Both the position numbers and the translations under genes were made by a program. This document shows, piece after piece, positions 56,646 to 64,000 of a stretch of 64,000 nt of DNA. This DNA is from Nocardia alba NBRC 108234 (lineage in GTDB: Bacteria; Actinomycetota; Actinomycetes; Mycobacteriales; Mycobacteriaceae), in NCBI RefSeq assembly GCF_001612665.1, contig NZ_BDAX01000009.1, positions 1-64,000 of the forward strand. The letters run 5' to 3'. Position 1 is the stretch's first letter, and the number at the start of each line of letters is the position of its first letter. Below the pieces are notes generated by a model. That model was given only the letters and a program-made list of their open reading frames with translations, made no database searches and was not told the origin of the DNA.

Positions 56646-57402
56646 GGCGCCGCGTCCCGCTGCGGAGACGGTGGGCCTTCTGACGGCAGGCCGGGGAGCA
56701 GTAGCGCGCCGGGCGACCGGTAGCCGGGCGCCGCACGGCCGTGCCACAGACGGCGCAGGGTGCCGAGGTTTCGTTACCTACCCCGGTTTCGTTACGGTCG
56801 ACTTTCGGGCGTTCCGTTACGGGTGACGGGTGGGTTCGCAGGGCGTCGAGGATCAGCGCGACGGCCGGGGCGAGGGGGGCGTCCTGGCGTCGATGTCGTT
56901 GGATCGCAACGCATCCGGTGAAGATGTCGAGCACGTCGGCGACCTCCACGTCACGCCGGACCGTGCCGTGACGCTGCGCCGAGGCGAGTAGCGCGCCCAG
57001 TGCGCGATGGAATCGGTTGCCCGCGTCGCGCAACAGGGCACGAGGCCAACCGTCGTCGGATTGCACCAGGTCACACAGGTCCTTGTTGCCGGGCGTCGTG
57101 ACGATCACGTGGGTGCACAGGGCGAAGAAGGCCGCGCCCGGGTCGGGATCGGTGAGATGCTCGGCCGCCGATGTCGCCAGCCGGTCGACACGCTGGTGCA
57201 TAACCGCTTCCAGCAGATCGGTTTTCGTGGGGAAATGCCGATGGACGGTGCCCGCGCCGACACCCGCGCGGCGGGCCACCTCCGCCAGCGAGACCGTGGC
57301 GCCGCGTTCGGCGAGCGCCCGCTGGGCAGCGGCCAGGATCAGCTCGCGGTTGCGTCGCGCGTCGGCGCGGATCGCCGGTTCCACGCCGTGATCGACCGTC
57401 AT
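56629..57402 (-). CDS. TetR-family regulator with a C-terminal Cys-cluster domain
   Basis: 257-residue regulator. The N-terminal TetR helix-turn-helix reads RELILAAAQRALAERGATVSLAEVARRAGVGAGTVHRHFPTK, followed by a helical ligand domain to about 195. The last 50 residues carry CAVC and YCSPACRQ, a CxxC plus CxxxC arrangement resembling a small zinc finger. That is unusual for TetR proteins. It is divergent from an NmrA-type oxidoreductase gene across about 120 bp, which it probably controls. Confidence 0.88.
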   Translation of the reverse strand: MTVDHGVEPAIRADARRNRELILAAAQRALAERGATVSLAEVARRAGVGAGTVHRHFPTKTDLLEAVMHQRVDRLATSAAEHLTDPDPGAAFFALCTHVIVTTPGNKDLCDLVQSDDGWPRALLRDAGNRFHRALGALLASAQRHGTVRRDVEVADVLDIFTGCVAIQRHRRQDAPLAPAVALILDALRTHPSPVTERPKVDRNETGVGNETSAPCAVCGTAVRRPATGRPARYCSPACRQKAHRLRSGTRRLTTGR

Positions 57403-57525
57403 TTCGTTACGCCTTCCCTGCACCGGACCTGGCCAACCGGGTGGGCCCGCCCGTACCGTCCGGAATACGGGTTGACCGACCCGATTGTAGGCACACGATC
57501 GATCACGAAACGGAGCTCCTCCGAG

Positions 57526-58443
57526 ATGACATCAGCACTTCCCGTTCTGATCACCGGCGCGACGGGCAAGCAGGGCGGCGCGACCGCCCACCGATTGCTC
57601 AGCCAGGAACACCAGGTTCGCGCTCTGGTCCGCGACCCCGACACCCCCGCCGCCCGCGCACTGGCCGACGCGGGCGCCGAACTGGCGGTCGGCGACTTCG
57701 ACGACCCGGCGTCGCTGCGGGTCGCGGCCACCCGAACCCGAGCCGTATTCCTCGTTCCTCCAGCCGATTACAGCGTGAAAGGCTGGGGTGAGGACACCGA
57801 GGGCCGTCGCGGCATCGCCATGATCGACGCGGCCCGCGCCGCCGAGGTCGAGCAGATCGTGTTCACCGGCGTCGCCACCATGGGCGACGCGCGATCGTGG
57901 GGCCAGCGGGGCAAGCGCGAGATCGAGCAGGCCCTGGCCACCTCCGGCCTGCGCTACACCGTGTTGCGCCCCGTGCGGTTCATGGAGAACTACCTGCTCC
58001 AGGGCTCCCCGGTGGACGGCATCCGGGACGGCGGCGAACACGTCCATCTGTTCCCCGCCGATCGCCCGCTCCAGATGATCGCCATCGACGACATCGCCGC
58101 CTTCGCCGCCCTGGCCTTCGCCGACCCCGAAGCCTGGCACGCCCGCACCCTCGAACTGGCCGGGGAGTCCATCACCCCGGTCGACGCGGCCGCGACCATC
58201 AGCACCGCGCTCGACCATCCCGTGCGGTACCGCGAGATCGGCGAGGAGCAAGCCGACGCGCTCGGCCCCCAGCTCGGCAACACCTGGCGCCTGATCCGCG
58301 AAACCGGCGGCTGGCACGCCGATATCCCCGCCCTACGCGCCCTGTACCCGGAGCTGACCTCCCTGCGCGACTGGCTGGCGCGCGGTGGCGCCCAACGGCT
58401 CCTGGACCGCGTCGACGCCACCGCGGCGAGCGGGCCGCGCTGA
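57526..58443 (+). CDS. NmrA / atypical SDR family NAD(P)-binding protein
   Basis: 305-residue protein. The Rossmann motif VLITGATGKQGGATAHRLL lies at the N terminus and VEQIVFTGVATMG follows at the middle strand. The central and C-terminal parts (YTVLRPVRFMENYLLQ, MIAIDDIAAFAALAF) match the NmrA-like group of atypical short-chain dehydrogenases. The group includes redox sensors and quinone reductases; it lacks a clear YxxxK pair. Likely induced through the divergent TetR regulator. Confidence 0.88.
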   Translation: MTSALPVLITGATGKQGGATAHRLLSQEHQVRALVRDPDTPAARALADAGAELAVGDFDDPASLRVAATRTRAVFLVPPADYSVKGWGEDTEGRRGIAMIDAARAAEVEQIVFTGVATMGDARSWGQRGKREIEQALATSGLRYTVLRPVRFMENYLLQGSPVDGIRDGGEHVHLFPADRPLQMIAIDDIAAFAALAFADPEAWHARTLELAGESITPVDAAATISTALDHPVRYREIGEEQADALGPQLGNTWRLIRETGGWHADIPALRALYPELTSLRDWLARGGAQRLLDRVDATAASGPR

Positions 58444-58471
58444 GACCCGGCCCTGCGCCCAGGGCCGATGT

Positions 58472-61400
58472 TCAGACGGAGGCCGACACCGGGTCGGGGT
58501 CGGCGACCTCGGCTCGGTTCAGCCGCTGGGAGATGACCTGGGTGATGCCGTCGCCGCGCATGCTCACGCCGTAGAGGGCGTCGGCGATCTCCATGGTGGG
58601 TTTCTGGTGGGTGATGACGATCAGCTGGCTCTTCTCGCGCAGCTGCTCGAACAGGCCGATGAGGCGACGCAGGTTGGTGTCGTCCAGGGCGGCCTCGACC
58701 TCGTCCATCACATAGAACGGGGACGGGCGCGCACGGAAGATGGCGACCAGCAATGCGACAGCGGTGAGCGACTTCTCGCCGCCGGAGAGCAGCGAGAGAC
58801 GTTTCACCTTCTTGCCGGGCGGACGGGCCTCGACCTCGATGCCGGTGGTGAGCATGTCCGACGGGTCGGTGAGCACCAGCCTGCCCTCGCCGCCGGGGAA
58901 CAGTTTCCCGAAGACGCCGACGAACTCGCGTTCCACATCGGCGTAGGCCTCGGTGAACACCTGCAGGATGCGGGCGTCGACCTCGGCGACCACGTCGAGC
59001 AGGTCGTTACGCGCGTTCTTCACATCCTCGAGCTGGGTGGCGAGGAAGGTATAGCGCTCCTCCAAGGCCGCGAACTCTTCCAGCGCAAGGGGATTGACCT
59101 TGCCGAGCGTGGTGAGGTCCTTCTCGGCGCGTTTGGCGCGGCGTTCCTGGGTCGGGCGGTCGTAGGGCATCGGCTGCGGCGCGCTGACCTGCTCACCGCG
59201 TTCCTTGGCCTCCTCGTACTCGTGCAGCTCCAGCGCCGAGGGCGGCAACGGCACGTCCGGCCCGTATTCGGCGACGAGGTCGGCGAGCGCGATGCCGAAC
59301 TGTTCGGAGATCGTCGTCTCCAGCTGTTCGATCCGCAGCGCCGCTTGGGCTTTGGCGACCTCGTCGCGGTGCACGGCGTCGGTGAGCTGGGCCAGCTGGG
59401 TGTTCAGCGCGCGGGCGCGTTCCTTCACCTGTTCCAGCGCGGCGGCGCATTCGCCACGGCGACGGACCAATTCGTCACGTCGGGCCGCGGCGGTGGCCAC
59501 GACCTGCTCGAGTTCGTGTTTGATCTTGCTACCCGATTCGGCGACCGCCGCGGCTACGGCGGCCGCTCGGCGCCGAGCGGCCTGGGCACGTTCGGCGCGG
59601 GCCCTGGCCTCCCGCTCGCCACGAGCGGCCCGGCGCAGCGAATCCGCTTTGCCGCGCACCGATTCCGCGCGTTCCTCCGAGGTGCGCACGGACAGTCGAG
59701 CCTCGACCTCCATCGTCCGGGCTTCGGCGAGCGCGGCGGCGGCTTCTTCGCGGGCGTACCCCGCGGTCTCGGTGCTCGCGGCGCCGAAACTGTCGTCGCC
59801 GCCGTCGTGTTCGATCTCGGCGTGGCGCAGCCGGTCCTCGAGTTCGGCGAGGGACGCGAGCGACTTCTCCCGCGCCGCTTCGGCTTCCGCGCGCTGGGTG
59901 GCCAGCCGCTCCCCTTCGGTCTGGGCCGCGCGCGCGCTCTGCCCGACCCGGGCCAGCCGGTCGTAGATCGCCAGCAGCGCCTGATCGGATTCGTGCAGTG
60001 CCATCAGCGCGTGGTCGGCGGCGTCCTTGCGGTCGGTCTGTTCGGCCAGCGCGCCCGCCAGCGCCGCCTCCAACTCCTCGGCCCGCCGTTGCGCCGCCGC
60101 CAGTTCCGCGGTGGCGGTGTCGATATCGGCCTGGACCTCGAGCTGGCTCGGCATCCGTTCGGAGCCGCCGACGATCCAGCCCGCCCCGGCCAGATCGCCG
60201 TCCCGGGTCACCACCCGCAGTTCCGGGCGCAGGGCGACGAGCTCGGTAGCGCTCGCCAGCTCGTCGACCACCACGACGTCGGCGGTGAGCGCGGCCAGCG
60301 CGGGTCGCACCTGCTCGTCGCCGTCGAGCACGTCGGCGAGCCACCGCGCGCCCGCGGGCAACGCGGATCGCTCGGCCGCGATCGCCGGGTCGGTGGCGAA
60401 GACGAACGCCACCCGACCACCGTCGCCACCGCGCAACTCCCGCACCGCCGAGTCGGCGGTGGTCGCGGTATCGGCGGTGATGGCATCGGCCAGCGGACCG
60501 AGCAGCGCGGCCACGGCGGCCTCGAACCCGGGCTGCACGCGCAACAGGCCCGACAGCCGCCCGCCGAGCCCACTCACGCCGTGTTCGAGCAGCCAGGCCG
60601 CGCCGTCCTTGCGAGCCAGGTTCATACCGAGCGCTTCGATGCGGGCACCGAGCCGAGCGACCAGCTTGCCGGCCTCCCGGTCGAGTTCGCGCAGTTCCCG
60701 CACGCGCTCGTCGGCCAGTTCCTGGGCGGCGACCGCGTGCTCGTGCTGGGCGTCCAGGCCCTTCTCCCCCGCGTCGAGTTCACCGAGTTCGTCCTGCACC
60801 GAGTCGTATTCGACCTGCGCGGTCTCCCCACGGTGTCGGGCGTCGGCGATGGCCACGGACAGGCGCGCGATCTCCGCGTCCACGGACTGGGCTCGGGTGC
60901 GCAGGGTGTCGACCTGGCCCGACAGCCTGGCCAGCCCCTCGCGCCGATCGGCGATCGCGCGCACCGCCGCCAGGTGCGCCTGTTCGGCGGCCTTGGCGGC
61001 CTGTTCGCGCTCGGACAGGGCTTCGCGGGCAGCTTCGAGGGTCTCGGTGGCCATCTCGACCGCGTATCGCAGTTCGGCCTCTTCGGCTTCGATCCGGTCG
61101 GCCTCGGCCTCGAGCTGTTCCGGATCGCGCCCGGTACCGACGGGCGCCTCGGTGTGCAGATGCCTGGCCCGGTCACCGGCGATGCGGATGGTGGCGTTCA
61201 CCCGTTCGGCCAGGGCCGAGAGCTGGAACCAGGTCTGCGCGGCGGCCTCGGCGCTGGGACTCAGCCGCGACAGCTGGAACTCCTGCTGCGCGAGCGCGGC
61301 GTTGGCGGCGTCGAGTTCGGTGTGCACGGTGATCTGCTGCTCGCGGGCGTACGCCTCTTTGCTGAGCTGGGATTCCAGCTCGCCACGGCGGGTGACCAGG

Positions 61401-62098
61401 TCGTCGGCGGCCAGTCGCAACCGGGCGTCGCGCAGGTCGGCCTGCACGGTCTGCGCGCGGCGGGCGACCTCGGCTTGGCGGCTGAGCGGCTTGAGCTGGC
61501 GGCGAAGTTCGGTGGTGAGGTCGGTGAGCCGGGCGAGGTTGGCCTGCATCGCGTCGAGCTTGCGGACCGCCTTCTCCTTGCGCCTGCGGTGCTTGAGCAC
61601 GCCCGCGGCCTCTTCGACGAACGCGCGCCGATCCTCCGGCCGCGATTCCAGGATCGCCGACAGCCTGCCCTGTCCCACGATCACGTGCATCTCGCGCCCG
61701 ATCCCGGAGTCGGACAGCAGTTCCTGCACATCCATCAGTCGGCAGGTGCTGCCGTTGATCTCGTACTCGCCCGCGCCGTCGCGGAACATGCGGCGGGTGA
61801 TCGACACCTCGGCGTAGTCGATGGGCAGCGCGCCGTCGGAGTTGTCGATGGTCAACGTCACCTCGGCGCGGCCCAGCGGCGCGCGCCCGACCGTTCCGGC
61901 GAAGATGACGTCCTGCATCTTCCCGCCCCGCAACGCTTTGGCGCCCTGCTCGCCCATCACCCACGACAGCGCGTCCACGACATTGGATTTACCGGAACCG
62001 TTGGGCCCGACGACGCAGGTGATGCCCGGTTCGAACCGCAACGTGGTCGCAGACGCGAAGGATTTGAAACCCTTCAACGTCAAGCTCTTCAAATGCAA
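58472..62098 (-). CDS. smc: Chromosome segregation protein SMC
   Basis: 1208-residue condensin ATPase. Walker A is GPNGSGKSN (31-39). Two long coiled coils (about 170-500 and 670-1010) flank a hinge near 510-660 ([26 protein letters not shown]). The signature [18 protein letters not shown] and Walker [15 protein letters not shown] are at the end. The TTG at 62098 is chosen because it begins [13 protein letters not shown], matching the start of the mycobacterial protein. Start choice is less certain than the function. Confidence 0.96.
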   Translation of the reverse strand: MHLKSLTLKGFKSFASATTLRFEPGITCVVGPNGSGKSNVVDALSWVMGEQGAKALRGGKMQDVIFAGTVGRAPLGRAEVTLTIDNSDGALPIDYAEVSITRRMFRDGAGEYEINGSTCRLMDVQELLSDSGIGREMHVIVGQGRLSAILESRPEDRRAFVEEAAGVLKHRRRKEKAVRKLDAMQANLARLTDLTTELRRQLKPLSRQAEVARRAQTVQADLRDARLRLAADDLVTRRGELESQLSKEAYAREQQITVHTELDAANAALAQQEFQLSRLSPSAEAAAQTWFQLSALAERVNATIRIAGDRARHLHTEAPVGTGRDPEQLEAEADRIEAEEAELRYAVEMATETLEAAREALSEREQAAKAAEQAHLAAVRAIADRREGLARLSGQVDTLRTRAQSVDAEIARLSVAIADARHRGETAQVEYDSVQDELGELDAGEKGLDAQHEHAVAAQELADERVRELRELDREAGKLVARLGARIEALGMNLARKDGAAWLLEHGVSGLGGRLSGLLRVQPGFEAAVAALLGPLADAITADTATTADSAVRELRGGDGGRVAFVFATDPAIAAERSALPAGARWLADVLDGDEQVRPALAALTADVVVVDELASATELVALRPELRVVTRDGDLAGAGWIVGGSERMPSQLEVQADIDTATAELAAAQRRAEELEAALAGALAEQTDRKDAADHALMALHESDQALLAIYDRLARVGQSARAAQTEGERLATQRAEAEAAREKSLASLAELEDRLRHAEIEHDGGDDSFGAASTETAGYAREEAAAALAEARTMEVEARLSVRTSEERAESVRGKADSLRRAARGEREARARAERAQAARRRAAAVAAAVAESGSKIKHELEQVVATAAARRDELVRRRGECAAALEQVKERARALNTQLAQLTDAVHRDEVAKAQAALRIEQLETTISEQFGIALADLVAEYGPDVPLPPSALELHEYEEAKERGEQVSAPQPMPYDRPTQERRAKRAEKDLTTLGKVNPLALEEFAALEERYTFLATQLEDVKNARNDLLDVVAEVDARILQVFTEAYADVEREFVGVFGKLFPGGEGRLVLTDPSDMLTTGIEVEARPPGKKVKRLSLLSGGEKSLTAVALLVAIFRARPSPFYVMDEVEAALDDTNLRRLIGLFEQLREKSQLIVITHQKPTMEIADALYGVSMRGDGITQVISQRLNRAEVADPDPVSASV

Positions 62099-62254
62099 GA
62101 GAGCTCGTCCGCCTCTCCGCGAGTCGGGCCGGGCCTGGGTGCGCGCGGATCTCACACGCGGCCAGCGGTGATGGAGGGTGCCTCGGGTAGCCGGTTCCCG
62201 AGGAGTGACCCCTGTGCTCGCGAAAGCTTAGCGGATGTAGCGGCGGGTTTGCGG

Positions 62255-62728
62255 TCAGTGCGGGTTGATGTGCTTCATCTGCTTCTGCAGCTGACGGACA
62301 TGGGTTGCGGAACCGAGGCCGGCTTCCCAACCGGTGAGCACGCGGAAGACCAGGACCGCACCCCACGGGCCGATCACCCACATCGGCCAGAAGTAGGTGA
62401 GCTCGCCCGCGGTCAGCGAGACCAGACCCCAGATGACCAGCACGATCAGGCTGACGCCGAGCCAGCTGCCCGCCTCGATCCGCTGCCAGACCGGGAAGCG
62501 CGCACCGGACGAGCGTTCGACGGGCGCGGCCTGCTGCTGTTTCGACAACGGCGGCAGGTCGGACAGGACCACGGCGAGCTCGTCGCGCGTGGTGGTGGCG
62601 TAGACCTTGGCCACGCGCAGGTCGTATTCGCCCAGATCGAGTCTGCCGTCGGCCAGATGCGTGCCCAGCTGGGCGACGATCGCGTTGCGTTCGGCATCGG
62701 ACGCGCGCGTACCCGGGGTGATATCCAT
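62255..62728 (-). CDS. DUF1707 (SHOCT-like) membrane protein
   Basis: 157-residue protein. The N-terminal 55 residues are the DUF1707 domain (RASDAERNAIVAQLGTHLADGRLDLGEYDLRVAKVYATTTRDELAVVLSDLP), followed by a linker, two membrane spans (about 88-107 and 112-131) and a short tail. Family members are common in actinobacteria and of unknown function. The ATG follows GAGAGGA. Upstream of smc on the same strand. Confidence 0.87.
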   Translation of the reverse strand: MDITPGTRASDAERNAIVAQLGTHLADGRLDLGEYDLRVAKVYATTTRDELAVVLSDLPPLSKQQQAAPVERSSGARFPVWQRIEAGSWLGVSLIVLVIWGLVSLTAGELTYFWPMWVIGPWGAVLVFRVLTGWEAGLGSATHVRQLQKQMKHINPH

Positions 62729-62814
62729 GCCGACGTCCTCTCGGTCACATCCACGGTGGAGTGCTGATTCCAGCGTCCACCCTCCACAGTGTGATGTCAA
62801 CCGTTCGGGCTCGC

Positions 62815-63270
62815 TCAGAGGATGGCGAAGGCCACCACGAGACCCAGCGCGAAATGCGCGGCGGCGACGACGAGAACCTCGGGGGTATAGGTCTCGGCGT
62901 GCAGTGTGCGGCCGATGTCGATGCCGGTGACCTTCTCGATCACCCGCACCGAGATCACCTGCGCGATGATGCCGACCAGGCCGTACACGATCGCCGCGAT
63001 CAGCCCCTCCGACAGCTTGCCGCTGCCGCCGGTGGCCAGCACCGCGAACACGACGATGAACGCCATGCTGATCATCCCGGCCGCCGAGACGATGATCGCG
63101 TTCGGCTTGCCCGCCACCACCAGGTCGCGCAGCTTGCCCGGTGTGGTCAGGTCGATGGCGAAGAAGCCGACCAGCATCAGGACGAGGCCGATCAGGCAGT
63201 ACAGGATGATGGCGCCGACGCCTTCACCGAGCGCACTCCAATAACCCGATTCCAGGGCGAGGGCGGTCAT
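62815..63270 (-). CDS. DUF350 family membrane protein
   Basis: 151-residue protein with four membrane spans. The DUF350 pattern is seen twice: LYCLIGLVLMLVGFFAIDLTTPGKL in the first half and AIVYGLVGIIAQVISVRVIEKVTG in the second. The ATG follows AAAGGACCACG. It lies 34 bp downstream of a glutathionylspermidine-synthase-like gene, a known partnership (YjfL-YjfC type), and probably anchors that system in the membrane. Confidence 0.88.
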   Translation of the reverse strand: MTALALESGYWSALGEGVGAIILYCLIGLVLMLVGFFAIDLTTPGKLRDLVVAGKPNAIIVSAAGMISMAFIVVFAVLATGGSGKLSEGLIAAIVYGLVGIIAQVISVRVIEKVTGIDIGRTLHAETYTPEVLVVAAAHFALGLVVAFAIL

Positions 63271-63304
63271 CGTGGTCCTTTCGAACAATGTTGTGAGGTC
63301 AGTG

Positions 63305-64000
63305 TCAGTCGACGATGCGGTGTGGCACGAACGCGGCGCCGTCGTCGGTGATCAGGCCGGCGGTCTCCCTGATGCCGAGCCCCGCCGCGGTGTCACCCAC
63401 GATCCAGGCCCCGAGCACCGGGCGCATCCCGTCGAATTCCGGTAGCGGGTCGAGCAATTGGTAGACGAAACCCTCGGCGCCGTAGACGCCGCCGGTCGCG
63501 GTTTCCATGCCGGGTCCGACGATGGTCATGTTCGCGCCCTCGCGGCCGAGCTTGGGTTTGCGAATGTATTCGGTGAGCTCGTGCGGGTCGTCGAGGTAGG
63601 CGGGCAACAGGTTGGGATGGCCCGGATACATCTCCCACAGAATCGCCAGAATCGCCTTGTTGCTCAGCAACGTGGTCCACAGCGGTTCGACCCACGCGGT
63701 CGCGGGCAGGCTGCCGACCACGCGCTTGCCGAAGTCGTCGTCGAGGATCCACTCCCACGGATACAGCTTGAAGATCGCCTCGATCGGCGCCTCGGCCAGA
63801 TCGACGAACCGGTTCAGCTCGGTATCGAAACCGACTTCCTCGATCGGCAGCGCGACCGTGTCGAACCCGGCCTCGGCCGCCGTCTCCTGCATGTAGGCGG
63901 TGGTGACGTTGTCCTCACCGGTCGCGTCGGCGCCCGACCAGGTGAAGTGCAGTTCGGTACCGGGCAACACGCCGCGCAGCGTGGTCCAGCGCTCCACCAG
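63305..64000 (-). CDS. Glutathionylspermidine synthase-like ATP-grasp protein, C-terminal part (5' end outside window)
   Basis: About 232 residues of the C-terminal ATP-grasp region; the frame is open to the window edge. Family segments are FHFTW-type start ELHFTWSGADATGEDNVTTAYMQETA, IFKLYPWEWILDDDFG, WVEPLWTTLLSNKAILAILWEMYPGHPNLLPAY and YIRKPKLGREGANMTI. Such enzymes join peptides and polyamines with ATP; relatives beside DUF350 (YjfC) have no proven substrate. It is the upstream partner of the DUF350 gene. Confidence 0.9.
   Translation of the reverse strand: MVERWTTLRGVLPGTELHFTWSGADATGEDNVTTAYMQETAAEAGFDTVALPIEEVGFDTELNRFVDLAEAPIEAIFKLYPWEWILDDDFGKRVVGSLPATAWVEPLWTTLLSNKAILAILWEMYPGHPNLLPAYLDDPHELTEYIRKPKLGREGANMTIVGPGMETATGGVYGAEGFVYQLLDPLPEFDGMRPVLGAWIVGDTAAGLGIRETAGLITDDGAAFVPHRIVD

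Noticed and set aside
62181..62203. Hairpin CCTCGGG / CCCGAGG upstream of smc
   Set aside because: Only 7 bp with no T-run, expected often by chance in this base composition.
58385..62767. 1460-codon open frame on the plus strand opposite smc
   Set aside because: It mirrors the smc codons and lacks any domain; smc on the other strand has all ATPase motifs.

Overview
The window is high-GC chromosomal DNA from an actinomycete of the order Mycobacteriales, most likely Nocardia or a close relative. This rests on recognisable proteins and gene order. Long blocks follow the order known from Mycobacterium tuberculosis between about Rv2860 and Rv2922: dxr, rip1, ispG, GNAT, penicillin-binding lipoprotein; then frr, pyrH, tsf, rpsB; xerC, dprA, comM, yraN, rnhB, lepB, rplS; rpsP, khpA, rimM, trmD; ffh; glnD, glnB, amt, ftsY; smc. 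The genus is an inference, and no mobile element, tRNA, rRNA or CRISPR array was seen.

Layout. 1-3.6 kb: the end of a DUF5753 regulator, then a minus-strand run of DUF4254 protein, stand-alone thioesterase and DrrB/DrrC-like ABC permeases with no ATPase gene beside them. 3.9-8.2 kb: a beta-propeller lipoprotein, a nitrobindin-like protein, a tiny secreted peptide and a penicillin-binding lipoprotein. 8.2-13 kb: acetyltransferase, ispG, rip1 and dxr (isoprenoid synthesis and intramembrane proteolysis), with a large nested palindrome between rip1 and dxr. 13-17 kb: accessory genes, including a LysR regulator with a histone-like tail, a membrane Ser/Thr kinase, a divergent second copy of ribosomal protein L11 and a transglutaminase-like enzyme. 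17-23 kb: rlmN, cdsA, frr, pyrH, tsf, rpsB. 23-28 kb: secreted and M23 proteins, DUF1990, YqeY, two DUF202 proteins and xerC. A heptamer minisatellite lies upstream of xerC.

28-34 kb is a dense minus-strand operon (yraN, comM and dprA overlap; DUF2469, rnhB, lepB and rplS lie upstream). 34-41 kb: a membrane protein, the Tex RNA-binding protein and two translationally coupled acyl-CoA synthetases facing a LuxR/GAF regulator. 42-44 kb: the rpsP-khpA-rimM-trmD operon. 44-48 kb: a Uma2 nuclease-like protein, an amidohydrolase, and a divergent NTF2-like / steroid 5-alpha-reductase-like pair around a textbook KstR operator. 48-56 kb: ffh, the nitrogen block amt-glnB-glnD with a GlnR-type operator, and ftsY. 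56-64 kb: DUF2237, a TetR regulator with a C-terminal Cys cluster, an NmrA-type protein, smc, DUF1707, and the start of a DUF350 / glutathionylspermidine-synthase-like operon that runs off the window.

The genes are mostly housekeeping: ribosome parts and maturation, the complete protein-targeting core (ffh, ftsY, lepB), nitrogen sensing, competence-like and recombination functions, and cell-envelope precursors. The most unusual item is the L11 paralogue at 15.7-16.1 kb, which keeps the rRNA-binding half but has lost the proline-rich segment where thiopeptide antibiotics act.
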